From Rhodococcus koreensis (GTDB lineage: Bacteria; Actinomycetota; Actinomycetes; Mycobacteriales; Mycobacteriaceae): a DNA stretch of 64,000 nucleotides. Positions 24,380-32,176 of this stretch are shown in pieces. Position numbers and translations under genes: made by a program. Positions within the stretch are counted from its first letter, which is position 1. Each line of letters begins with the position of its first letter. Below the pieces are notes generated by a model that worked only from the letters and a program-made list of their open reading frames with translations, searched no databases and was not told the origin of the DNA. Where the stretch lies: positions 5,580,001-5,644,000 of the forward strand of contig NZ_FNSV01000005.1 of NCBI RefSeq assembly GCF_900105905.1, written 5' to 3'.

Positions 24380-25878
24380 GTTTCCTCGACAGTGCCCCGC
24401 GCAACGCCGACGGCAGCAAGCGCAAGATCGACATCGTCGACCAGACCCTGCGCGACGGCCCCCAGAGCTGGTGGGGCATGCGGCTGCGCAAGGACATGGG
24501 CCTGCCCATGGCGTCCGAGCTGGACCGCACCGGCTTTCACACCATCGATCTCGCCGGCAGTTCGATCTTCGAGGTGCTCGTGCGGCACTGCAAGGAAGAT
24601 CCGTGGGAGCAGTTGATCTCGCTGTCGAAGTCGATGCCCGAGACGACGGTCCGAGCAGGAACCCGCAGCAACGGGATCGTCACATTCGGCCTCACTGCCG
24701 ACAGCGTGATGGACCTGTGGGTGCAGCGGCTCAGCGCTCACGGCGTCGGCAGCTTCTGGATCTACGACGGGCTGTTCAACATCGACAAGATCGGCCGCCT
24801 CGTCAAGACCGTGCAGGCCGAGGGTGGTCAGGCGCTGCCGTGCATCCTCTACGCCGACACGCCGTACCACACCGACGAGTACTACGCCGCCCGCACACGG
24901 GAGCTGGTCGCGACCGGTGCGGACGGTATCGAACTCGAGGATGCCGCCGGCCTGCTGACCCCCGAGCGCACCCGCTCGCTCATCGCGGCCATCAAAGGTG
25001 CGGCCGGAAACCTGCCGGTGGAGGTCCATTTTCACAGCAACAACGCGCTCGCGCCGCTGAACTACCTGGAAGCCGTCCTAGCCGGCGCTGATCGTGTGCA
25101 CACGGCAAGCCGCCCGCTCGCGGCGGGAGTGTCGCTGCCCTCGACGGAGAACACGGTGGCGAACCTGCGCTACGCCGGCTTCGACGTCGACCTCGACGAA
25201 TCCCGCTTCGCCGCAGTCGAACAGCACCTCCTGCGCGTCGCGGAGTACGAGGACCTGCCGGTCGGCCAGCCGGCCGAGTACTCCCTGTTCCAGTACCGGC
25301 ACCAGCTTCCCGGCGGAATGGCGGGCACCTTCAAAGCGCAGCTGCGTGACCGCGGCATGGAAGATCGTTTCGAGGAGGTCCTCGACGAGATGTCCCGGGT
25401 GCGGGAAGAACTCGGCTACCCCGTCATGGCCACCCCGTTCTCGCAGCTGGTCGGTACGCAGGCGGTGCTGAACGTGGTGACGGGATCCCGGTATTCCGTG
25501 GTTCCGGACGAGGTGATGATCTATTCGCAAGGCTTCTACGGCAAACCCGTCGCCCCGATGGATCCGAACGTGTACGACACCATCATGAGTTCGCCCAAGG
25601 CGAAGAGCTACGAGAACTGGGAGCCTCCGCAGCCGAGCCTGGGCGACCTGCGGAAGAAGTTCGGCGAATCGATCAGCGACGACGAATTGCTCCTGCGACT
25701 GCTCGTCCCGGAGAACGACATCGACGTCATGCGCGCGACCCCGCAACGCAACCGCGACTTCGCCCCGACCAGCAAGCAGATGAAGTACATCCGTGAACTC
25801 GTCGAGACGTCCGTGGGTGCCTACCTGCACATCGAGGCCGAAGACTTCTCGCTGACCCTGGAAGGCGATCACCGATGA
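24376..25878 (+). CDS. pyruvate-carboxylase/OadA-type carboxyltransferase with Lys-to-Glu at the metal site
   Basis: A 500-residue carboxyltransferase of the DRE-TIM family (pyruvate carboxylase CT domain, OadA, transcarboxylase 5S). Landmarks: VDQTLRDGPQSWWGMR (metal-ligand Asp), DPWEQLISLSKSMPET, the metal His pair in VHFHSNNALA, and the C-terminal PYC_OADA part. In the family the metal is also bound by a carbamylated Lys in 'IKDMAGLL'; here the segment reads IELEDAAGLL, so Glu188 replaces it. Glu may mimic the carbamate, or the metal may be lost. Deviations around the pyruvate-binding loop (VRAGTRSN for LLRG.N) suggest a substrate other than pyruvate. It is coupled to the biotin carboxylase and to the next gene by ATGA overlaps. 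Confidence 0.92.
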   Translation: MSFLDSAPRNADGSKRKIDIVDQTLRDGPQSWWGMRLRKDMGLPMASELDRTGFHTIDLAGSSIFEVLVRHCKEDPWEQLISLSKSMPETTVRAGTRSNGIVTFGLTADSVMDLWVQRLSAHGVGSFWIYDGLFNIDKIGRLVKTVQAEGGQALPCILYADTPYHTDEYYAARTRELVATGADGIELEDAAGLLTPERTRSLIAAIKGAAGNLPVEVHFHSNNALAPLNYLEAVLAGADRVHTASRPLAAGVSLPSTENTVANLRYAGFDVDLDESRFAAVEQHLLRVAEYEDLPVGQPAEYSLFQYRHQLPGGMAGTFKAQLRDRGMEDRFEEVLDEMSRVREELGYPVMATPFSQLVGTQAVLNVVTGSRYSVVPDEVMIYSQGFYGKPVAPMDPNVYDTIMSSPKAKSYENWEPPQPSLGDLRKKFGESISDDELLLRLLVPENDIDVMRATPQRNRDFAPTSKQMKYIRELVETSVGAYLHIEAEDFSLTLEGDHR

Positions 25879-26288
25879 GCGAGCTGGGTGTGGGGCGGCC
25901 GACCAAGCGCCGTGCCGGCTCCGCCGTCGGGGGACTGCCCGTCGCCGACTCGCGGCCGGTCCTCGACGGCGATGCCGTGCTCGGCTCCCGGTGCACGGTG
26001 TGCCGGTACCCGACCGCGCAACAGCATCTGCCGTGGTGCCCGGTGTGCTACGCCTCCACCGAACCGGCCCGCTTCGCCCGCACAGGCAGGACCTGGTCAT
26101 CCACCGTGGTCGCGATCCCCGTGGGCACCCGCCGGCCACCGTTCGGGCTGGCGTACGTCGACCTCGACGACGGCCCTCGGGTACTCGTTCACCTCGGCGA
26201 ACCCGCGGTACTCGAGATCGGTACACGGCTCGAGATCACCGGAGCAGACGACGGCGACCTCGTCGCCACTTCGGAGGTGCAGCGATGA
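25875..26288 (+). CDS. Zn-ribbon/OB-fold protein, thiolase partner (DUF35-like)
   Basis: A 137-residue protein with a rubredoxin-like Zn ribbon: C..C in GSRCTVCRYPT and C..C in WCPVCYAST. A C-terminal OB-fold follows (RTWSSTVVAIPVGTRRPPFGLAYVDLDDGPRVLVHL). Such proteins form obligate complexes with SCP-x type thiolases, acyl-CoA-binding or Ltp aldolase subunits. The next gene encodes exactly such a thiolase, with a 4-base overlap. The N-terminus (~35 residues, VGRPTKRRAGSAVGG) is longer than usual. Confidence 0.9.
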   Translation: MSELGVGRPTKRRAGSAVGGLPVADSRPVLDGDAVLGSRCTVCRYPTAQQHLPWCPVCYASTEPARFARTGRTWSSTVVAIPVGTRRPPFGLAYVDLDDGPRVLVHLGEPAVLEIGTRLEITGADDGDLVATSEVQR

Positions 26289-27424
26289 ACCAGGCCATGT
26301 TGTGGGGCGTCGGAACCTCGTTCTACGGCCGATTCCCCGACCAGCGAGTCGAGTCACTCGCCTGGACCGCAGTCGCCGAAGCGGTCCGGGACGCCGGCAT
26401 CCGGCCCGACGCGATCGACGCCATCATCGTCGGATCCGTGTTCGGCCCGCCCGGGGTGGCCACCCGCATCCAACGCGGACTCGGCATTCCCTCCGTGCCC
26501 ATGTGGACCGTCGAGAACGCCTGCGCCAGTGGCACCGCCGCCTATCACGAAGCGGTCGAGGCCGTGCGGCACGGTCGATTCACGTGCGTGCTGGTTCTCG
26601 GGGTCGACCAGATGTCGACCCTGTTCTCCGGTGCCATCGTGCCGGAGGCGACGGACCCGGAAGGCGCTGCGTCGCTGCCGTTGCCGGGGCTCTACGCCCT
26701 GCAGGCGCAGCGGTACGTCGGCGAATTCGGTGTCACCCCAGAACAACTCGCGGCCATCGCGGTCAAGAACAAGACCAACGGGATGGACAACCCCCGCGCC
26801 CAGCTGCGGGACACGGTGCCCACGATTCGGGAGGTGCTCGACTCCCGCATGATCGCCGAACCGCTGACGTTCCTGCAGTGCTGCCCCACCAGCGACGGGG
26901 CCGGCGCCGCCATCGTCGGCGGCGACCGCGGCAACCGCACCGACCTGCGGATCGAGGCCTCCGCGATGGTCTCCGGTGCCCTGTGGGACCAGCGCAGCGA
27001 GGACGTCTGGGGATTTGCCAGCGTCGCCCGCGCCGCCGAGAAGGCATTCGCGCAGGCCGATCGCACCCCGCAGGAGATCGACGTGCTCGAGGTGCACGAC
27101 GCCTTCACCATCGGTGAGATCATCACCCTCGAGGCGCTCGGCATCGCACCCCGCGGCAAGGGTGCCGAACTCGCCCCCTCCGGCCACACCACCCGCGACG
27201 GTGCGCAACCGGTCAACCCGAGCGGAGGGCTGCTCTCGCGCGGGCACCCCCTCGGCGCAACCGGAATGGCGCAGCTCGCCGAAATCGCATGGCAACTGCG
27301 CGGACAGGCCGGACCGCGGCAGGTCGCCCGGCACCGGGTCGGGCTCGTCGAGACGATGGGTGGGGGAGCGGCCGGAATGGACGGCAACGCCTGCGTGGTC
27401 ACCATCCTGTCCACACAGTCATGA
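26285..27424 (+). CDS. SCP-x type thiolase
   Basis: A 379-residue thiolase of the lipid-transfer/SCP-x class. The nucleophile is Cys80 in TVENACASGTAAYHE; the catalytic His residues are in LEVHDAFTIGE and SRGHPLGATG. The C-terminal segment is VETMGGGAAGMDGNACVV. In the proposed pathway it would cleave the 3-oxoacyl-CoA made after carboxylation and CoA ligation. Actinobacterial homologues act in steroid side-chain and propionyl-CoA-releasing steps, and some do Claisen or retro-aldol chemistry, so direction is not certain. It is linked by 4-base overlaps to the OB-fold partner and the phosphatase. Confidence 0.92.
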   Translation: MNQAMLWGVGTSFYGRFPDQRVESLAWTAVAEAVRDAGIRPDAIDAIIVGSVFGPPGVATRIQRGLGIPSVPMWTVENACASGTAAYHEAVEAVRHGRFTCVLVLGVDQMSTLFSGAIVPEATDPEGAASLPLPGLYALQAQRYVGEFGVTPEQLAAIAVKNKTNGMDNPRAQLRDTVPTIREVLDSRMIAEPLTFLQCCPTSDGAGAAIVGGDRGNRTDLRIEASAMVSGALWDQRSEDVWGFASVARAAEKAFAQADRTPQEIDVLEVHDAFTIGEIITLEALGIAPRGKGAELAPSGHTTRDGAQPVNPSGGLLSRGHPLGATGMAQLAEIAWQLRGQAGPRQVARHRVGLVETMGGGAAGMDGNACVVTILSTQS

Positions 27425-28197
27425 CCGCGACCTACGCAGGGCTTCTCGGGTTCCGCGACGTCGGCGGACTGCGAACCCGGGACGGCGGGCACGTACGGTC
27501 CGGAGTGCTCTTCCGCAGCGGGACACCGCAATTCCTGGACGAGCAGTCGGCGCGGGCACTGATCGCAGACACCGGGATCCGGGCGACCATCGATCTGCGG
27601 CTGCCCCACGAGGTCGCGGTGGAAGGGCGAGGACCTCTCGACGAGTTGAGGGTTCGCCACTTCCGTCACCCGTTCAGCATCGGCGACCGCGTGGCCGAGG
27701 ACTCGGCGGTTGCCCCGATGGACGGCGACGATCCGCTGGTCACCCGCTATCTCAAATACCTGGCCGAGGATGCCGCCGGGGTCGTCTCCCTGACCACACG
27801 GCTTCTCGAACCCGCCGTTCTCCCGGTCTTGGTGCACTGCACCGTCGGCAAGGACCGGACCGGGGTGGCGGTGGCACTGCTCCTCGACGCCATCGGGGTG
27901 CTCCGCGAGGACATCGCCGCCGACTACGCGGCCGCCCCCGACGACGTCGCCGTATCCATGCGGCGTCTGCGGCAGATGACGTCGTACGGCCCCGCCGCCG
28001 ACCTCTACCCACCGGAGGCATGGACGGCGCCCGCGGATGCGATGGAACGGTTCCTCGGCAACGTCGACCGTCGGTACGGCGGGACCCGCAACCTGCTCCA
28101 GGACAACGGTATAGGGCCGGAGGAGATCCGCCGACTGACCGAACTGCTCCTCACCCACGACGACGCAACGAAGAAAGTGAGCGCCGCATGCGAGTAA
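27421..28197 (+). CDS. tyrosine-phosphatase-fold protein (DSP/PTP family)
   Basis: A 258-residue protein of the bacterial tyrosine/serine phosphatase class (PtpB/LipA-like). The N-terminus is typical (FRDVGGLRTRDGGHVRSGVLFRSG), the general acid region follows, and the P-loop is VHCTVGKDRTGVAVALL with Cys140 and Arg in CX5R. It is intact, so catalysis is likely. A phosphatase inside a carboxylase/thiolase operon is unusual. It may dephosphorylate a phosphorylated intermediate made by the dikinase proteins or reset their phosphohistidines. It overlaps the thiolase by 4 bases and the SRPBCC gene by 10 bases. Confidence 0.9.
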   Translation: MTATYAGLLGFRDVGGLRTRDGGHVRSGVLFRSGTPQFLDEQSARALIADTGIRATIDLRLPHEVAVEGRGPLDELRVRHFRHPFSIGDRVAEDSAVAPMDGDDPLVTRYLKYLAEDAAGVVSLTTRLLEPAVLPVLVHCTVGKDRTGVAVALLLDAIGVLREDIAADYAAAPDDVAVSMRRLRQMTSYGPAADLYPPEAWTAPADAMERFLGNVDRRYGGTRNLLQDNGIGPEEIRRLTELLLTHDDATKKVSAACE

Positions 28198-28619
28198 CTG
28201 AAACCTACGTCATCCGGGCAACACCCGATGCCGTGTGGAAAATCGGCGGAGACACCGCGAACGTCGCGGACTGGATCCCCGCGCTGGAAAAGTCCCACCA
28301 ACACGGTGACCTGCGGTACGCGACCTTCGCCGACGACGGTGGCGAAGCGACGGAGCGGATCGTCCACCACGACGATCCACAGCGAAGCTACACCTATGAG
28401 TACGTCTCCGGGCCCCTGCCCCTGTCGTTCTATTCCTCGAACTTCACCGTCAACCCCCATCCCGAGGGCGCCGAAGTCGTGTGGAGTGCCGATTTCGCAT
28501 CCCCCTCCCCCGAGAGTGAACCCGAACTCGCAGCGGCGATCACAGACATCTACCGGTCCGCGTTGATCGAATTGGCCAGCCACACAGAAGCACACTCGTC
28601 GCATCCGGGCGGGAAGTAG
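28188..28619 (+). CDS. SRPBCC (polyketide cyclase/START-like) protein
   Basis: A 143-residue protein with the SRPBCC helix-grip fold: RVTETYVIRATPDAVWKIGG, a VADWIPALEKSH segment, DGGEATERIVHHDDPQRSYTYEY, and a C-terminal amphipathic helix ELAAAITDIYRSALIELASH. These proteins have a deep hydrophobic pocket that binds lipids, polyketides or aromatic compounds. It is the last gene of the operon; the start ATG 28188 lies inside the phosphatase gene. It supports a hydrophobic pathway substrate. Confidence 0.85.
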   Translation: MRVTETYVIRATPDAVWKIGGDTANVADWIPALEKSHQHGDLRYATFADDGGEATERIVHHDDPQRSYTYEYVSGPLPLSFYSSNFTVNPHPEGAEVVWSADFASPSPESEPELAAAITDIYRSALIELASHTEAHSSHPGGK

Positions 28620-28751
28620 AGGGCCGCCGCAATGTCCCAGTACGGCGTCTTCACCGTGCCCTCGATCCAGTGCAACACTCTGTCGTCGAGCGCCCGACGG
28701 AACATCGTCCCGTCGCGCTGTGGTTCCGGCGATCCCATGCAGGCATCGTCA

Positions 28752-29315
28752 TCACACTGAGCGGTCGGTCGGATCGATCGAGTGTCGTGAATCCGACTGC
28801 GCGACAAGCTTCGCGAAATCCGCGGCGTAGACGGTCATCCAGTGCGGATGCAGCCGGTAGTAGACCACGTCGTTGTCCCAGTCGAAGAAGTCTTCGCCGT
28901 AGAAGTCTTTGAAGTAGGCGAGCAGGTCGGGCCAGTCCGCGGCCGGCTCGCCGTCCTGCGGGTTGAGGATCTCCACCGTGCCGTGCGTGAACACGCCCAG
29001 GTCCTCACCGCGCATGTGCGCGGCACTGGCGGCGGGCCGGGCGGCGAGGTGGCGGGCCTTGGCCGCGCCGCGCGCCGTGCCGAAGTGCCACTTCCCGTGC
29101 AGGAAGTGCCCGTCCACTCCGCTGATCCGCGGTTCGCCCGTGGCTGTGACGGTCGACAGCGCAAGCGTGCACATGCCGGTGACGACCTGGGTGAGCTGCT
29201 CCGCGGTCAGTGTTCTCTCGGTGTCGATGATCGAACGTAGATGTGCGGTCGAGCGGGACAGCGAGGCGTCGAGAAGTCGCTGGAGTTCACCGAGCTCTTC
29301 GGGTGTTTCGCGCAT
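28752..29315 (-). CDS. pyridoxamine 5'-phosphate oxidase family protein
   Basis: A 187-residue flavin split-barrel protein. The core is TGMCTLALSTVTATGEPRISGVDGHFLHGKWHFGT followed by ARHLAARPAASAAHMRGEDLGVFTHGTVEIL, which is the FMN/F420-binding split barrel. An N-terminal helical extension of ~35 residues precedes it. ATG 29315 has GGACC just upstream and is preferred over the longer frame. The reaction is unknown. It converges with the island operon; 132 bases separate them and hold no clear gene. Confidence 0.8.
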   Translation of the reverse strand: MRETPEELGELQRLLDASLSRSTAHLRSIIDTERTLTAEQLTQVVTGMCTLALSTVTATGEPRISGVDGHFLHGKWHFGTARGAAKARHLAARPAASAAHMRGEDLGVFTHGTVEILNPQDGEPAADWPDLLAYFKDFYGEDFFDWDNDVVYYRLHPHWMTVYAADFAKLVAQSDSRHSIDPTDRSV

Positions 29316-29381
29316 GGAGGTCCTTGTCTGTCGGTGGTGAAACCATGCTCGCACCCAGACCCTGACATCCTGTGTCAGGAA

Positions 29382-30383
29382 TTATCCGCGATCCTGCGCC
29401 TGCATGATCGCTGCCGCGGTGGACGCGATCGTCCGGTCGCCGTCGTGGGTCAGCCGGGTGAGTGCCGTCCGTGCCGCGGTGCCGGGAATCTCGGCGAGGG
29501 CCTGCGTGATCCGCAACCGGGTGGGCGCGTCGTCGACAGTGTCGAGCGTGTCCTGCATGGCCCCGACGATGTCGTCGGCCGTCGGAGAGAGGGTCGTCAG
29601 CAGACCCAGCACCTCGGCGGCCTCGACGTCGAGCCGGCCCGTGACGACCATCTGGAGGAGGACGGGTATCGACTCGCTGTTCCCGCGAGAGCCGAGCGCC
29701 AGGGCTGCGTACCCGCGGACCGTGGCGTCCGAGTCGTCGAGGGCACGTCTCAGATGTACGACGGCTTCCTCGGTGTGGATTGCCGCTATCGCGGTGGTGG
29801 CGCGACGCCGGACGTCGACCTCCGCCGCGTCCAGGCCGTTGGCGAGATCCGCGAGTCCTCGACCGGCGATCCTCGCCAACGACCACTGCAGCGCGCCGGC
29901 CACATTGAGGTCGTCCTCCGAGAGGGCGGCCTCGACCAACGCCTCGACGGGCAGCGACGCCTTCCCGCTGGCAGACAAGATCGCCTGTTGACGCCGGGCG
30001 GCGGACTCCGATTCGAGCGCCCGCAACAGGGTCACGAGGTTCAGGACGTCGTCCCACTCCGCGGGGGAGGCAGCGTCGACGCTTTCGAGCCTGCCGAGCA
30101 GTTCCTCCTCGGCGGCGATCCGCCGGCGGGTGTGCCGAATGAGGTCTCCCACCAGATCGGCCGGTGCGAAATCGGGCTCGTCCAGTGCGCGCTTGGCCTC
30201 GTTCAACGACAGCCCCAACGTCCTCAGGCTCTCGACGTGGAAGAGTCGTCGGATGTCATCGGCGGAGTACTCGCGGTAGCCACCCGACGTGCGGCCGGTG
30301 GGCTCGACCAGTCCCAACCTGTCGTAGTGGCGCAACATCCGCGTGCTGACACCACACCGCCGCGAGACCTCGCCGATCAACAT
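29382..30383 (-). CDS. MerR-type regulator fused to HEAT repeats
   Basis: A 333-residue protein. Residues 1-~110 are a MerR HTH plus coiled coil (MLIGEVSRRCGVSTRMLRHYDRLGL, GGYREYSADDIRRLFHVESLRTLGLS). Residues ~150-330 are HEAT-like helical repeats (VEAALSEDDLNVAGALQWSLARI, VDVRRRATTAIAAI, ATVRGYAALALGSRG, LRITQALAEIPG). GGGAGG with an 8-base spacer supports ATG 30383 over ATG 30389. Standard MerR effector domains are small, so a HEAT array as sensor is unusual. A separate HEAT protein gene lies 14 bases upstream, so the two are co-transcribed and may interact. Confidence 0.88.
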   Translation of the reverse strand: MLIGEVSRRCGVSTRMLRHYDRLGLVEPTGRTSGGYREYSADDIRRLFHVESLRTLGLSLNEAKRALDEPDFAPADLVGDLIRHTRRRIAAEEELLGRLESVDAASPAEWDDVLNLVTLLRALESESAARRQQAILSASGKASLPVEALVEAALSEDDLNVAGALQWSLARIAGRGLADLANGLDAAEVDVRRRATTAIAAIHTEEAVVHLRRALDDSDATVRGYAALALGSRGNSESIPVLLQMVVTGRLDVEAAEVLGLLTTLSPTADDIVGAMQDTLDTVDDAPTRLRITQALAEIPGTAARTALTRLTHDGDRTIASTAAAIMQAQDRG

Positions 30384-30397
30384 CCCCATCTCCTCCC

Positions 30398-31054
30398 TTA
30401 CGTGTCCGGACCGGCGACCGCGACGCGCGTCGCCATCTCGAGTGAGAGGGCGAATCCGCTGTCGGGGTCGTGGCAGAGCTGCCTCGTCGCATCGGCATGC
30501 GCGCGAACGTGCGGATCGGGACTGGCCCCGGCTGCGTCGAGGACCGGTAGGGCAGCGTCCCCGAGTCCCACGAAGGCACGGCTCAGACTGAGGTGCATCT
30601 GATGGTCGCCGCGTCCGAGTTCGATCATCAGTTCGGCCGCGAGCGCAGCCTCGCCGCCGGGTGGGACGAGGACCACGGCCGCCCGCCACGCGCTGCGCGC
30701 GACCTCGTCGTGCTCGTCGTGCAGCAGTGCGGACACCGCGGGCCAGGCGAGCCGATCCCCGATCTTGGACAGGGTGTGCAGCGACTGACTGCGGGCCTGC
30801 GCGGAGCCGGACCCGAGCTCGTGGACCAGTCTCGGCACCGTGACCTCGGCCGGCAGGCGGCACAATGCCCAGGTCAGCATGTCGCGGACGTAGAAGTCCG
30901 GTTCGACGGCACACCGATCGACGAGAGCGTCCGCGAATCGGGGATCGGGGTGCGTGCCCGCAGCGAGCGCCGCCCGCAGCCGGGCGGACGCGTCGGTCGC
31001 GGCCAGAGCGTCGACGAGGTGAGCATTCGGCCCACCCTGGTTGGTTGTGTTCAC
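30398..31054 (-). CDS. HEAT-repeat protein
   Basis: A 218-residue protein of helical HEAT repeats (YVRDMLTWALCRLPAEVTVPRLVHELG, AQARSQSLHTLSKIGDRLAWPAVSALL, DEVARSAWRAAVVL, HLSLSRAFVGLGDAALPVL). GTG 31054 has GGAGGT seven bases upstream and is preferred over GTG 31063. It is the first gene of the pair with the MerR-HEAT regulator and diverges from the Imm-5-like gene at 31164. Probably a protein-interaction scaffold; the target is unknown. Confidence 0.85.
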   Translation of the reverse strand: MNTTNQGGPNAHLVDALAATDASARLRAALAAGTHPDPRFADALVDRCAVEPDFYVRDMLTWALCRLPAEVTVPRLVHELGSGSAQARSQSLHTLSKIGDRLAWPAVSALLHDEHDEVARSAWRAAVVLVPPGGEAALAAELMIELGRGDHQMHLSLSRAFVGLGDAALPVLDAAGASPDPHVRAHADATRQLCHDPDSGFALSLEMATRVAVAGPDT

Positions 31055-31163
31055 GACAACCACCTCCTTCGCCGACCATTCGAGTCCTTGTCACTGTGTC
31101 AGGGTCAAGCGCCGGTGCCCGGGAACGTCGGTTGGGTGGGTGCACGTGTTGGAAGATCTAGCC

Positions 31164-31679
31164 ATGATCCTCCCGAAGGTCCGAGACCCGCGCTTCGTGA
31201 CGATCCGCCGCGGTGGCACCCTCACCGACGCTGATCACCAGCTTCTGGCCCTGTGGGCGGCATCGTGCGCGGAGCACGTGCTGAACCTGTTCGAGTCGGT
31301 TCGGCCCGACGACCCACGACCGCGTGACGCGATCGAGAACGCCCGCGCCTGGGTACGTGGGGAGGTCAAGATGATGGAGGCCCGCGCCGCCGGCGGCCAT
31401 GCCATGGGCGCGGCCAGAGACCTGCGTGGAGCCGCTCGGCACGCCGCCTACGCTGCGGGGCAGGCCGGGGCGGTCGCGCACGTCGCGGCGCACGAACTCG
31501 GTGCCGCCGCCTATGCGATCAAAGCCGCACGTGCTGCCGCGCCCGCGGGTGAGGGCGACGCAGCGGGACGACGTGAGTGCCGTTGGCAGCGTGACCAACT
31601 CCCCGAGGCGATTCGCGAACTCGTCCTCGACGACCAGCGGTTGCGGAACGACATCTGCTGGTCGGTGTTCGACTGCTGA
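31164..31679 (+). CDS. putative immunity protein, Imm-5-like helical family (copy 2)
   Basis: A 171-residue Ala-rich helical protein, paralogous to 10268-10801: LLALWAASCAEHVLNLFESVRPDDPRPRDAIENARAWVRGE, then a GAARDLRGAARHAAYAAGQAGAVAHVAAHELGAA repeat region. The C-terminus (CRWQRDQLPEAIRELVLDDQRLRNDICWSVFDC) differs from copy 1. GGAAG lies 9 bases before ATG 31164; GTG 31146 is an alternative. Its last ~170 bases are antisense to the end of the membrane-protein frame at 31511-32176. No toxin gene is nearby. Confidence 0.75.
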   Translation: MILPKVRDPRFVTIRRGGTLTDADHQLLALWAASCAEHVLNLFESVRPDDPRPRDAIENARAWVRGEVKMMEARAAGGHAMGAARDLRGAARHAAYAAGQAGAVAHVAAHELGAAAYAIKAARAAAPAGEGDAAGRRECRWQRDQLPEAIRELVLDDQRLRNDICWSVFDC

Positions 31680-32176
31680 GCGCGTCGGCTACCGGGCGTC
31701 ACCCGTCCGGGCGGGGCGACGACACCGGTCAGAGCAAGGCCCCGGGCGTGAAAGACCCTGCCCAGCGGAATGAAGTGGACACCGACGACGAACAGCGTCC
31801 ACGCCGCGTCGTACGCCTGATGCCCGACCGCGGCAAGGAGGAGGTTTCCGACCACGATCAAAACCACCTCCACCGCAACGGTGAGCCAGTAGCGGCGGCG
31901 GACTCGTGGGTCTGCCATCGGAGAGCCGGTCGTCGTCAGTCGGCGCACCAGCAGCACCACCAGCGCGACCAGGAGTAGCGCCGAGATCACCGACCCGGCG
32001 ACCACGTACGGGACCCACGGTGCGGGCGGGTCCTGCTGCGCCCAGCCGAACCAAGCGATCCCCGCGACCGCCAGCACCGCTGCGCCGATCACCTCGCCGC
32101 GATCCCAGAGCGCCGCGATCGGTGCTACGGAACTATCGGACAACTGATTCGAACGGTGCTCACTGATGCCGACCAC
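31511..32176 (-). CDS. four-helix membrane protein, C-terminus probably corrupted
   Basis: A 221-residue frame. Residues ~25-160 contain four membrane helices (VIGAAVLAVAGIAWFGW, VPYVVAGSVISALLLVALVVLLV, YWLTVAVEVVLIVVGNLLLAAVG, DAAWTLFVVGVHFIPLG). After GLALTGVVAPPG the sequence turns into polar, Ser/Arg-rich residues with no structure, and this tail is read antisense through the Imm-5-like gene. The real protein probably ended near 31690 or has lost its last helices. It starts at GTG 32176, overlapping the hydrolase stop by 17 bases, so it is the second gene of that pair. The function is unknown. Confidence 0.6.
   Translation of the reverse strand: MVGISEHRSNQLSDSSVAPIAALWDRGEVIGAAVLAVAGIAWFGWAQQDPPAPWVPYVVAGSVISALLLVALVVLLVRRLTTTGSPMADPRVRRRYWLTVAVEVVLIVVGNLLLAAVGHQAYDAAWTLFVVGVHFIPLGRVFHARGLALTGVVAPPGRVTPGSRRAQQSNTDQQMSFRNRWSSRTSSRIASGSWSRCQRHSRRPAASPSPAGAAARAALIA

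Noticed and set aside
10993..28619. Interpretation as a standard acetone carboxylase or acetyl-CoA carboxylase locus
   Set aside because: No HyuA/HyuB-type acetone carboxylase subunits are present, and the carboxyltransferase is of the pyruvate-carboxylase type, not the crotonase-fold AccA/AccD type.
28550..28807. 85-residue minus-strand frame between the SRPBCC and PPOX-like genes
   Set aside because: It overlaps the ends of both neighbours, has no ribosome binding site and no family resemblance.
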